DNA of 64,000 nucleotides, from contig CAZOKZ010000017.1 of the NCBI GenBank assembly GCA_964580585.1, positions 3,131 to 67,130 on the forward strand. The letters run 5' to 3'. Below, piece after piece: positions 33,402 to 43,200 of this stretch (position 1 is its first letter; every line of letters starts with the position of its first letter). The DNA is from CAZOKZ01 sp964580585 (lineage in GTDB: Bacteria; Sumerlaeota; Sumerlaeia; SLMS01; JAHLLQ01). The position numbers and the translations under genes were made by a program. The notes under the pieces were generated by a model. That model did no database searches, was not told the DNA's origin, and saw only the letters and a program-made list of their open reading frames with translations.

Positions 33402-34715
33402 ATGTCCCGTGAAAAACTGCTCCGCGATCCCGTTCACGATTTGATTGTCCTGGACTTGGACATTCTCGGCGACCGGGTATTGCTCGAGCTGATCGATACG
33501 TGCGAGTTTCAACGACTTCGCCGGATTCGCCAGCTTGGAATGGCGTTATTTTCGTTTCCGGGAGCAGAACACAGCCGTTTCGCCCACAGCATCGGGGTGA
33601 TGCACCTGGCAAGGCGCCTCCTCGCACGGCTTGCACCCAGCCAGAATATCGATCCCTTATCGCTGATTGCAGTACAATGCGCGGCCTTGCTGCACGATTT
33701 GGGGCATGGGCCGTTCAGTCATGTGATCGAAAAATTTTTCGACGAAAACCATGAGTCCTGGACGCGGAAAATTATCCTGCACCCGGAAACCGAAGTCCAC
33801 CGCGTGTTAGCGCGATTCGATCCCGCTTTGCCCGAACGTGTCGCCGGGGTGCTTGCCGGAAACATCACGCCGATTTGGCTTAAACAAGTAGTCAGCAGTC
33901 AACTTGATGCGGACCGGTTCGATTATCTGCTGCGCGACAGCCATATGACAGGCGTAAAATATGGCGTTTTCGATCTCGAACGATTATTGCTGATGTTGCG
34001 CGTCAGCCCCGATGGCGATAAAATCACCGTCGCGAGCAAAGGTTTGCTGCCGGTTGAGAAATATTTGCAATCGCGTTATCAAATGTACCGACAGGTATAT
34101 TTCCACAAGACCGTAACGGTGGGCGAGGCGATGTTGATGTCGGTTCTCGACCGCGCTTGCGACATCGCTATTGAAAATGAATGTCCTGGGATTCCGATGG
34201 ATTCACCTTTCGGGCGAATTTTGGCCGGTAAGAAAACACTCGCCGTCGAGGATTATCTGGAACTCGACGATTCGGTGGTATTAGGAGCCCTCAATGCCTG
34301 GACGCGATGTGGCGACTCAGTGCTCGCCGACTTGGCCTCCCGGTTGTTGAACCGTCGATTGCTCAAAAGTCTGGAGATTGCCAATTACGAGGAGCAGGAT
34401 CTTGAAATTCGGATGCGGATTCAGCAAGCCGAAGAAATCGTGCTGTCGGCGCGGCTCGATCCCAAGTATTACCTGCTCTACAGCAAAAGCTCCGACAGGC
34501 CCTACCGCCCCTATAATCCCAGGGGCGATCATTCGGGGGGGACAATCTGGATCGAAGATGCCTACGATCCAACACGGCTGCGCGACATTAAAGAAGTTTC
34601 TCCAACGATTCGCGCCTTTACGGAATCGCCATACACAATTTGGCGCGCAGTGTTTCCCGCCGAAGCCAACGGGGTGGAACTGCGCTCGCGCATCACGACA
34701 GCATTCAACGGTTAA
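33402..34715 (+). CDS. HD-superfamily phosphohydrolase (COG1078/dGTPase-like)
   Basis: 437 residues. DPVHDLIVLDLDILGDRVLL and FQRLRRIRQLGMALFSFPGA open the fold, and EHSRFAHSIGVMHLARRLL gives the first metal His. The HD pair is His98-Asp99 in AALLHDLGHGPFSH. QLDADRFDYLLRDSHMTGV supplies the last Asp. This is the arrangement of YwfO/SAMHD1-like nucleotide triphosphohydrolases, which may control dNTP pools. The start at 33402 lies at the right edge of the purine-rich repeat, so no normal leader exists. Confidence 0.85.
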   Translation: MSREKLLRDPVHDLIVLDLDILGDRVLLELIDTCEFQRLRRIRQLGMALFSFPGAEHSRFAHSIGVMHLARRLLARLAPSQNIDPLSLIAVQCAALLHDLGHGPFSHVIEKFFDENHESWTRKIILHPETEVHRVLARFDPALPERVAGVLAGNITPIWLKQVVSSQLDADRFDYLLRDSHMTGVKYGVFDLERLLLMLRVSPDGDKITVASKGLLPVEKYLQSRYQMYRQVYFHKTVTVGEAMLMSVLDRACDIAIENECPGIPMDSPFGRILAGKKTLAVEDYLELDDSVVLGALNAWTRCGDSVLADLASRLLNRRLLKSLEIANYEEQDLEIRMRIQQAEEIVLSARLDPKYYLLYSKSSDRPYRPYNPRGDHSGGTIWIEDAYDPTRLRDIKEVSPTIRAFTESPYTIWRAVFPAEANGVELRSRITTAFNG

Positions 34716-34744
34716 GAAAAATCTGGTTTGGAAGTTGGGGAAAA

Positions 34745-34777
34745 CCTGGGCTAAATTCCTTCGCCCAGGATTTTTTT
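34745..34777 (+). terminator. Rho-independent terminator after the HD phosphohydrolase
   Basis: CCTGGGC and GCCCAGG form seven-base arms around an 11-base loop, followed by A and seven T. It overlaps the 3' end of the convergent small membrane-protein gene. Confidence 0.8.
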
Positions 34778-35083
34778 GATTTGAATGTCGGCGATTTCTT
34801 CTTCTTTTTCGGACTGCATTTCCTTCAAATGATCGAGTTCATCCTGAATACGCGCCATTTTTTCCGCCGCGCGTCGCTCGATATCCAAATGTTCTGTAAT
34901 CGCGGGGGAAGCATCGCTGGTCAGGCGTGTATCGCCGGGCAATGGCAAAGGAGCGTAGGAACGCCAGACGTATCCTCCCACGACGCCGAGAGCGAGCGTG
35001 ACAAAAAACCCCAGCCAGCGTCTATTAGAGGATGCCGGGACCTTGGATTTGGAAGAAGTTGCCGTTTTTTTTCGGGGTGCCAT
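34751..35083 (-). CDS. Small single-span membrane protein with coiled coil
   Basis: 110 residues. The N-terminus is Lys/Ser-rich (APRKKTATSSKSK). There is one membrane helix at about 24-42 (LGFFVTLALGVVGGYVW), a short linker and a C-terminal helix rich in Glu/Lys/Arg (about 66-105) with heptad spacing. AAGGGA lies 11 bases before the ATG. The family is not recognised. It stands alone, facing the HD gene tail to tail. Confidence 0.55.
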   Translation of the reverse strand: MAPRKKTATSSKSKVPASSNRRWLGFFVTLALGVVGGYVWRSYAPLPLPGDTRLTSDASPAITEHLDIERRAAEKMARIQDELDHLKEMQSEKEEEIADIQIKKILGEGI

Positions 35084-35559
35084 GAAATGACGGTTCCCTT
35101 GGTTGGATTTCGCCTCGACGTCACGGTAGGGGAGCCTACACTGTCAAGAATCGTTTGCGTCCATCGATACAATCGAGTGGCGAATGGATTTCCGAGTGGC
35201 AAAAAAAATGATTTTTTTTGTGACACCTGGAAAACGTTGTACCAAAATGTTCTCACCAGTTAATAGATCGAAACTCGTGTCTCTTGACTGGAGGATGGGA
35301 TGAGTCGGGACGAATACCGTGAAACTTGTAACGTTTCGGATGACGGAAGAACGATAACGTCACGCAAGTTGCCCCTTGTTTCGCCTTGACGGCGACCCAT
35401 AGGGCGCAAATCCTGTGTGTTTATCGGGCGTCATCTTTCAGGTGTTCATCCGTTCCGATTTGGACGGGGGGAAATCTGCAGCAGGAGGGGGACCACCTTG
35501 TCGCGAAAAACTATCCATCCCCTTCGTGCGCCATACTGAGCATTCAGGGGGATAGAGCA
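35084..35559. other. Leader region between divergent genes
   Basis: About 475 bases between the small membrane protein and the pseudopilin. A frame open from 35386 joins the pseudopilin but lacks a ribosome-binding site and has a composition unlike a pilin leader. I see no clear promoter or RNA motif. Confidence 0.4.
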
Positions 35560-36270
35560 CTGAAATCACTTAGCTTTCTTCGAGCAAAACCGTTGCATGC
35601 CCGTCGGTTGATCGCGGGTTTCACGCTGATCGAACTCTTGATCGTCGTGGCGATTATTACCATTTTGTCCGCCATTGCGGTACCGAACTTTTTGGAAGCC
35701 CAGACCCGCTCCAAAGTCGCCCGCATTCAATCGGACCAACGAACCATTGCTACCGGCCTGGAATCTTACCGGGTGGATCATAACGCGTATCCCCGGCGCC
35801 AACGTACGCCCGCATCGGGCGTCATTGCCCCATTTGGGAATGCTTTGACCCGATTCGAGGACATGACCGGTTCAAAATTCGTTCCCGCAACCGATACGAC
35901 AGCCGCTTCGGGAACCATGGGTTTGACGACGCCGGTGGCATATTTGACCAATATTCCGAAGGATGTGTTTGAAAACACACTTGCGCCTCCCAATCGGCTG
36001 ATCGATTACTGGGATGGTGAAATCATCAGACGGCATCGCCCGTTGAACCAGCAAAACAGCAAGAACGGGGCTCAGTGGGTGTTAATATCAGTTGGACCGG
36101 ACGGCTATTACGGCCAGGGATCCACATTACAAGGTAATGTTCCCGGGAATCCGGATAATTCCTATCAGAATACTTACAAGCGGACGTATGATCCGACAAA
36201 CGGTACTCTGAGCCTTGGGAATATCAACCGGTTCCAGTCCGACCAGTTGGCAGAAGAGATTTGGAACTGA
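35560..36270 (+). CDS. Type II secretion/type IV pilin-like pseudopilin
   Basis: About 236 residues. The class III leader ends in ARRLIAGFTLIELLIVVAII, where prepilin peptidase cuts after Gly and the mature protein starts with N-methylated Phe. Glu5 is present. A 20-residue hydrophobic helix and PNFLEAQTRSKVARIQSDQR follow, then a small globular part with GLESYRVDHNAYPRR and WVLISVGPDGYYGQG, as in GspG-like proteins of PVC-type bacteria. The start is uncertain. No ATG is available; a CTG at 35560 follows GGGGGATAGAGCA, and a TTG lies at 35593. No assembly genes are adjacent. Confidence 0.75.
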   Translation: MKSLSFLRAKPLHARRLIAGFTLIELLIVVAIITILSAIAVPNFLEAQTRSKVARIQSDQRTIATGLESYRVDHNAYPRRQRTPASGVIAPFGNALTRFEDMTGSKFVPATDTTAASGTMGLTTPVAYLTNIPKDVFENTLAPPNRLIDYWDGEIIRRHRPLNQQNSKNGAQWVLISVGPDGYYGQGSTLQGNVPGNPDNSYQNTYKRTYDPTNGTLSLGNINRFQSDQLAEEIWN

Positions 36271-36316
36271 CAGGCCTTTGCGCCCGATTACGATCAAACG
36301 GATTCAGGTGTTGCCT

Positions 36317-37186
36317 ATGAAGTGTTGGAAAACCTCATCGCTAAGCTACTTCTCCCGTCGTCTATTGGGGACGTTGGGAATGGTGGCTTTCTTTCTTTTG
36401 GGAACTCCGGCACTCAGTCGCGCAGCCTCGGTTGTGCCACTGACTGTTGAGGAAATGTCCGCTGTGGCCGATGACATCGTTTACGGTGTTGTGGAAACGA
36501 GCCAAAGCGAGTTGGTGGACGGAAAGATCATCACCCGCCACTCGCTCAAAGTGCGTGATTCTCTCAAAGGAACTCACAAATCGGACCAGGATCTCGAAGT
36601 GATGACACTTGGGGGTCGAGTGGGTCCGATTGCTTCTATTTCGCCTGGAATGCCGGAATTAGAGAAAGACGAAGAAGTGGTCCTCTTTCTCAGCACGCCG
36701 GCCAAACGACATGCGAAAGAAAAAGGTGTAGCCATCGACACGAGTTCGCCGCTGACCAACCTGCCGCAAATTGTCGGCGGATTTCAGGGCAAATTCAATG
36801 TGGTACGTTTGGATGTCGAACACGATGCCGATGTGAAAAAATTCACCACGGAATCGGTGCGTGTGGTGCGCAGCACGCCTGGAAAATCGCTCAAGGTAGG
36901 CGATGCGCCCTCATTGAATCAGTTCCTGGGAAGCGTTCGCAATTTGAACAACAGCGCTCGTCCAATGCGGAAGGATACAAAAAATATTCCGACAATTGGA
37001 AAAGTGCAGGTACCCGCGTATGATGAAAGTGCACAGGCATTGCGTTATTTCGATCCGATTCCGATTCACGGACGACAGGTTGAGCTTGGGGAAGCCTCAA
37101 GCCTGGGGACGGTATCGAAGATCACGTTGAAAATGCCCAAAGACGATGAGAACGGGAAAGCAAAGGACGACAACTCGCAACCGTAA
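36317..37186 (+). CDS. Secreted protein preceding the giant pseudo-metzincin gene
   Basis: 289 residues from the ATG at 36317, with AGGTG upstream. The signal peptide lies around residues 15-37 (LLGTLGMVAFFLLGTPALS, then RAA). The mature domain contains MSAVADDIVYGVVETSQSEL, SLKVRDSLKGTHKSDQDLEV and MTLGGRVGPIASISPGMPEL, a beta-rich pattern. I associate this pattern with orphan secreted proteins that often sit directly before matrixin-like genes; this is from memory and unproven. It ends about 95 bases before the giant gene, with a hairpin between them. Confidence 0.7.
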   Translation: MKCWKTSSLSYFSRRLLGTLGMVAFFLLGTPALSRAASVVPLTVEEMSAVADDIVYGVVETSQSELVDGKIITRHSLKVRDSLKGTHKSDQDLEVMTLGGRVGPIASISPGMPELEKDEEVVLFLSTPAKRHAKEKGVAIDTSSPLTNLPQIVGGFQGKFNVVRLDVEHDADVKKFTTESVRVVRSTPGKSLKVGDAPSLNQFLGSVRNLNNSARPMRKDTKNIPTIGKVQVPAYDESAQALRYFDPIPIHGRQVELGEASSLGTVSKITLKMPKDDENGKAKDDNSQP

Positions 37187-37195
37187 AAAATCGGT

Positions 37196-37216
37196 CCTGT
37201 TTTCATGGAAAACAGG
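37196..37216 (+). terminator. Hairpin between the secreted orphan and the giant gene
   Basis: CCTGTTTTC and GAAAACAGG are perfect nine-base arms around ATG. No run of T follows directly, so it may attenuate or protect the RNA rather than terminate it. Confidence 0.45.
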
Positions 37217-37279
37217 TCTGCTATCATTGGTGATTTTTTGGTCGCGTAAGATTTCTTCTTTCAAGGGATTCGAGTTCCA

Positions 37280-40200
37280 ATGCGTTATTTAAAACGTTTG
37301 GCTGCCTATACGACAATTTCCGCCTTCACGGCGATAGCTCCGCTCTGTGTTAATGCCGGAGCGGTTGTTCATGTGGAGACGTTTGAATACAACGATCCCA
37401 CGGATTCCAGCGACGACTCGGTTCTTACCGTCCCGTTGCATTGGGGTGAGGAGGATTTGTCGAATCCTCTGCCGATTTACCTCTACCGTCCATTTGGTTC
37501 GCCCGGAGGGGGACTCAGCGTCATGCCATCGCAGGCGCTGAACAACACGTTTGAATTTGGAACCGATTTCGATAACCAGATTCTGCTGGCTTTGCAACGC
37601 GCCATGGAACGTTGGTCGAGTATCTCGAATTCCGAATTTGAATTTTCCTCCTTTCCGCTGTATTCCGATCTGGCGCCGGTTTTCGATCCACTGAACCTTC
37701 CCTTCGGGCCGCAGGATGCGCGCCTGGATCACTACAATTTGATTACTTTCGACGACCCGGCGCTTTCCGGTGGTTTGGCAGATGGCGTCTTTTTCGTTCC
37801 AGCCATCTTTTATTTCACTGAAGACTACGATCCCGATACGAACCTTCTGGCTTTAGAAGATAACCTGACCGTCTCCAGCACGACAGTGGACGACGTCGTT
37901 TTTACCACGGTTATTGACCGCGAAGGCGAACTTCAGATGTTGATTCCGCACCGTCCTTATGCGGCCGGTGAAATTGTGGACGCCGACATCATCATGTCCA
38001 CTGGTACATCGGACGGTTGGTGGCTGTTGCCGGAAGACATTGGCGATTTGTCCACCATGGATCCGCCCATGACCGAACAAGATGCGTTAGGTCTGGCGGA
38101 CATCGAGTCGTTCTTTGGCCGCGCGTTGGGTGAAATGGCCGGTTTGGGGCCATCACACCTGTACAATTCGACGATGTCGAATTTTTACATTACCGAAAAC
38201 ACAGGTATTCCGGGTGAAACGCTCGACTTTTTGACCAATCCGTACGAACACCGCGTTTTGTCGCTCGACGATCAATTGACGATGGCCAAAGCCTATCCAG
38301 GAAGCAGCTACGACAGCGCGCCGGGTTTTGGCGGCAATCTGATCGATGGCCGAAGCACAGACTTTCTGTTCGATGGCGATGGTACGTTCGATTGGGGAAC
38401 AGGCGTTCCGCAGCAGATCGTTTATTTCGGTTATCCGATTGAGCCTGGCGATTCGCTCAACCTCGATACGGTTTCGCTCCTCAACCCACGTGACGGTTTT
38501 GTCGGTCAGGAAGAGCGCGTTGTTGGGCCGATTCAATTGGTTGCCCACACGGTCACCGGTCAGCTTCAGGCAACGGCCACGGGTATCAACTCGCCAGCTT
38601 TCAGAGGCTTTACCAATGGCGAGTACGAATTACGGGGACTGCCGCCTCGCGACGATTGGTACATTTTTACGGCTCCTGCCGAATTTAGCTGGGATACCGA
38701 ATCGGCTAATCAACTCAATAGCGACCTTGCCAATTATCCTCCTGAATTTTTAGGGGGTGTCGAAACCCCCGGATTGCGCTACGGCCGTTTCAATCTTGGT
38801 CAGGGCGCAATCGACACCGACGATCAAGATCCCACGACAATTCGCAACGGTTTTGCAACCGTGCGGCTCGAAGCCACCGGTATCGATTCGGATGGAGACG
38901 GTACGATCGAAGAATCCGAAATCGAACCCGATGGTTCTTTCACTGCAGGTATTACAAGCGGTCCGCAGTATCTTGCCGAGCCCTCGGATAACTGGACATT
39001 CATCCGCTTGATCAAACAAGTGGACGATGGATTTGGCGGTTACCAGGACGATGCGACATCGGTTTTGGATTTGGATAATCGCGGTCGTGGGTTTGGTGGA
39101 AATGGCGGTGTTCTGAGTGTTGACGACAACTCGGATGAATTGACCATTTCGTTCAGTGTTGAAGATCGTCTGGGAAATCCCATCGGCTTTATTGTCGAAA
39201 CCATTCGTTTGGTTACTTATCCAAACTTCAGCGGTCCGCAAAAACGTGGTTTCGAGGTTTCCTGGGAATTTGAAAACGTTTCCGGCGATCCATACAAATT
39301 TGGTGTCGCTCAACTTTACGATTCTTCATGGTATATTCCGGATTCGACCTCGGGCGGTCTCGCCAGCACAATCATGTATGTCAATGGCGAGCGTATCGAT
39401 GTGAGCACCGGCTATGGTGGCGTGGGAGAAGACCCAGTACCGACGTCGGTTGATTGGTTTGACAACAATATTTCGCCCTTCTTCCAGTTCTCTGTTTTTG
39501 GCGATCCAAATACGTCGCCTCTGACAATTCCTGACCGCTTGATAGTTGTCGATTCGACACGTGTTCGCCAGCAAGGTTCCAACATGTGGTATCTGGAACC
39601 GGGTCAATCTTTCCACGCAATTCCAGGTCAAAAACTGTATGACGATACAGGCGTCTTGATGCGCTGGAACCCAAAGATGGTTCTTCCTGGCTCGACCGGT
39701 GAAGTGCTTTCCGGTGGATCGTTTATTGTCGATCCGGGTATTGGCGATCCCAAGATTCTGGCGATTCGCGATTCGGAAAACGGTATTCCGCGTTCGAGCG
39801 ATCTGGAAACCTATGCCGACGACGACTCACTCGGCTTGGCGATTGAACTGGCCGACGGCGAATTTTTATCGCCGGTTGATATCATTACCAACGTAGGCAC
39901 TCGTATTCTTAATACGGGTCTGGACGCGGATGGCGATGGTGTACCGGACGATACGGACAACTGCCCGTATTCGCCCAACGCTGGACAGGAAGATTTGAAC
40001 AATAACAATATCGGCGATGTTTGCGAAGACGATCAGGATTCCGACTCCGTTCCGGACTTCAATGACAACTGTCCCTTTATACCAAACATCGACCAATCCG
40101 ACGTGGACCTGGACGGTGACGGCGACGTTTGCGACTATGACATCGATGCCGACGGAATTCCCAACGGATCGGATAATTGTCCCTTCACGCCGAACCCCGA

Positions 40201-43200
40201 CCAACTCGATACGGATGGTGACGGTATTGGCGACGTTTGCGAAACGGATTTCGATGGCGATGGTGTTCCGGACGAAATCGATAACTGCCCGATTACACCG
40301 AATCCGTCTCAGAGCGATTTGGACGGCGACGGCATTGGCGATTCGTGCGATTTGGACCAGGACGATGATGGCATTCCGAACGATTCGGATAATTGCCCCG
40401 ATGTGGCCAACCCCGATCAATTGGATACAGACGCTGACGGAATCGGCGACGCCTGCGAAAACCTGAGTGTCCGGTTGGAAGAACGTTCGCCGGCATCCGT
40501 TCCGGTCTCGCTTGCGCAACTTCCTCCCGCCGACTTGTTCGTGAGCAGTGCGGCAGCGGGCGATATCAATGCCGACGGATACGAAGATTTGGTCATTGGC
40601 GTTTACGCCTTAGGCGAGACGCCTTCGGCTGGCCGGACGAATCGAATTTACTTAAACGATGGAGCGAATAATCGCCCCGGCTATTTCTACGACGCAACGT
40701 TTGGCGCCAACGGGATTGTTGGTGACGCGGATGATCGTCTTCCGCTCAGCCAGTTCCTGACATCGCATGTTATCCTGTTCGACTTCGATTTGGACGGTGA
40801 CTTGGATCTTTACGAAGCGGTCAGCAACGGTCCCAATCACTTGTATTTGAACATCGATGTGGATGATCCCCAGATCAACCCGGTTCCCGACGATGACCTG
40901 CTTGGGGATGGCTTCTTCCAGAATGTTTCCGGTGCCGCATTGCCCGGTATTCTGAATTCCAAGGGCTCTACGCTCGAGCTTACCGCGCCAGACAACAGTA
41001 CGCGTTGCCGCGTGGCCGATATCGATGCCGATGGCGATTTGGACATCATTGTTGCCAATTACGACACGGGTTTCGATTTGGCAAACACAAGCGGCGTGAG
41101 CTATCAAGTTGCCGACGGCAGCGGAAATCCGCATGGAGCGCAGACTCCCTTGCTGATCAGCGAACGTATTCTGATCAACCGCCGTGATGAATTGCTTATG
41201 CCGGACCCGGCCGACCCGGGAAGCGGTGCCTTGGTTCGTATTCCTCGCGGCACGCCGGACGCGTTTGTTGCGTTCCAATCGGTGCCGACTCAAATTCGCG
41301 ACGTGATTATCACGCCGAACGCTCCTTCTCCTGGCGATCCTAACGTGGACGGTTTCTGGTTCCGCGATGAAACGCTTGGCCGCGATGGTATTTTCACGGG
41401 CGCTGCTCCTGGAGACCTCGATGGTGATCGCTTGCCACCAGTTTTACCCGACTTTATTCCAACAGATGGTCCTCCAGGCGATGATGAAGCGAACGATTCG
41501 GATACGGTCGAGGTCGCTGTTGGTAAATTCTTCCTTTACAGTATGGGCCCGGACTTTATTGCAGCGAGCCGTCCCTTTCCCGATCATGATCTGGGTTCGC
41601 GTTTAGATGGATACAACCCGCTTTACGTCAATGGCGACTATGATGGCGATGGCTTGCCGGACGGTATCTTCTACGAGATCAACTTTGCCGACGAATTCTG
41701 GGGACCGTTCCTCCAAGGTATTCCTGATGCGGCAGACGGATTCTTCCAGTTCGACGGTCCACCGGCAACAACCGACGACTTGCCAAACGAGTTGCTGTAT
41801 TCGACGGGCGTTGTTGCTGCGGATCTTTTCAATGTCGGTTCCTCGGATTTCATCCAGGTAACGGATAACGGCGGCACTCAAATACTGACAAACCACCGCG
41901 TTGCAGCAGGGCTCGATAACTCTTTTGGACTGTTCCGTGTGTTGCTCGAAGGCGGCGGTAATGTGGTGGGCGGCGCTACGTCGGGTTTCCGCTCTCTAAG
42001 CTTGCTTTCTGCCTATCTCGATGGCGGAACCATTACACCCATCTTCACAGCAGAAAACCCCTTGCCCGAAACCTGGGCAGATAATGTGAACTTGTTCCCG
42101 GCCGTAGGTCGTACACGCGCCGTTGCCGTGGCGGATATCGACCGTAACGGTGGTAAAGACGTGATGACGGCCAGCGATGCTCCAACAGGGACAATCGCTT
42201 CAGCCATTTCGACAACTGGTGGCCAGACAGACTTGTTGCTCAACGTCGATGCCGCTGGAACACAACTAACATCATGGTTGGCAGCCGGATCCAGTACCCT
42301 GAGACCGAACCCGAATGTCTTTGGTTCCTATATTCTGCCGTTCGATGCGGATGGGGACAGTGACATCGATATCTTTGTTGGAACAGCGGGCGGCCAGTCC
42401 TTGCTTTATATCAACATGTTGTATCGTCCTACCCAGGCGCCTGATCTTCGTCGCGTGACGGATCAACCGATTTTCCACGACGTTACACGCGATATGATCG
42501 ATGACGCACATCGCACAGGTATTCTGGACTTTGGAGAGCAGCTTCTGGCGTACTCCAGTTTGACGAATGGTATTTCGCAAGGCGACGTGGACCGCGACGG
42601 GGACATCGATATCGCCGTGATCAACGGGGCGACCCGCACCGACCAAGGCGATACCAGCGTTGTCTTTACCAACCGTGGAAACCGCAACTACACGCCGGGC
42701 ACGGCTGTGTTTACACCTTCTTCGGTTTCCTTCCCGCCAGGACGTGTGATCACCTCTGCCTTCCCAGTAAATGGGTTGGAAAGTGTGCCTCGCCCGGGTT
42801 CAAGCGCCAAGTTCTTCGATTATGATAACGATGGCGACTTGGATTTGATCGTCGCGTATTATACAGACTCGAATATTCTGTATGAAAACCGCGATGCGTT
42901 GGCGTCCGATATCTTCGTCAACGAGTCCGATTTGAATAACTTCACGCCTGACATCTACAATTCGTTGTACGAGTGGGATGTTCGCGATCTGAGAGATTCT
43001 TCCTGGCCAGCAGCGCAATTGGAAGTTGAACGCCTCGGCGATGGTATTTACGAAGAAACCTACGACCGCTTGCCGAGCTTGGTATTGGATCAATACCAGT
43101 ACACGGTGCAAATTGCCGTGGGCGATGTGGACAACGACGGTGATTTGGATTTGTATTATGCCAACGCGCTTCGCGATAACGGTATTCCGAATGCGTTGCT

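Noticed and set aside
35386..35559. N-terminal part of the pseudopilin frame upstream of 35560
   Set aside because: A class III prepilin leader is short; this 58-codon extension has no ribosome-binding site and unlikely content, so translation probably starts later.
39866..40519. Long minus-strand frame of 217 codons opposite the thrombospondin-3 repeats
   Set aside because: Its periodic content mirrors the DxDGD repeats on the plus strand, it has no ribosome-binding site, and the plus-strand gene is certain.
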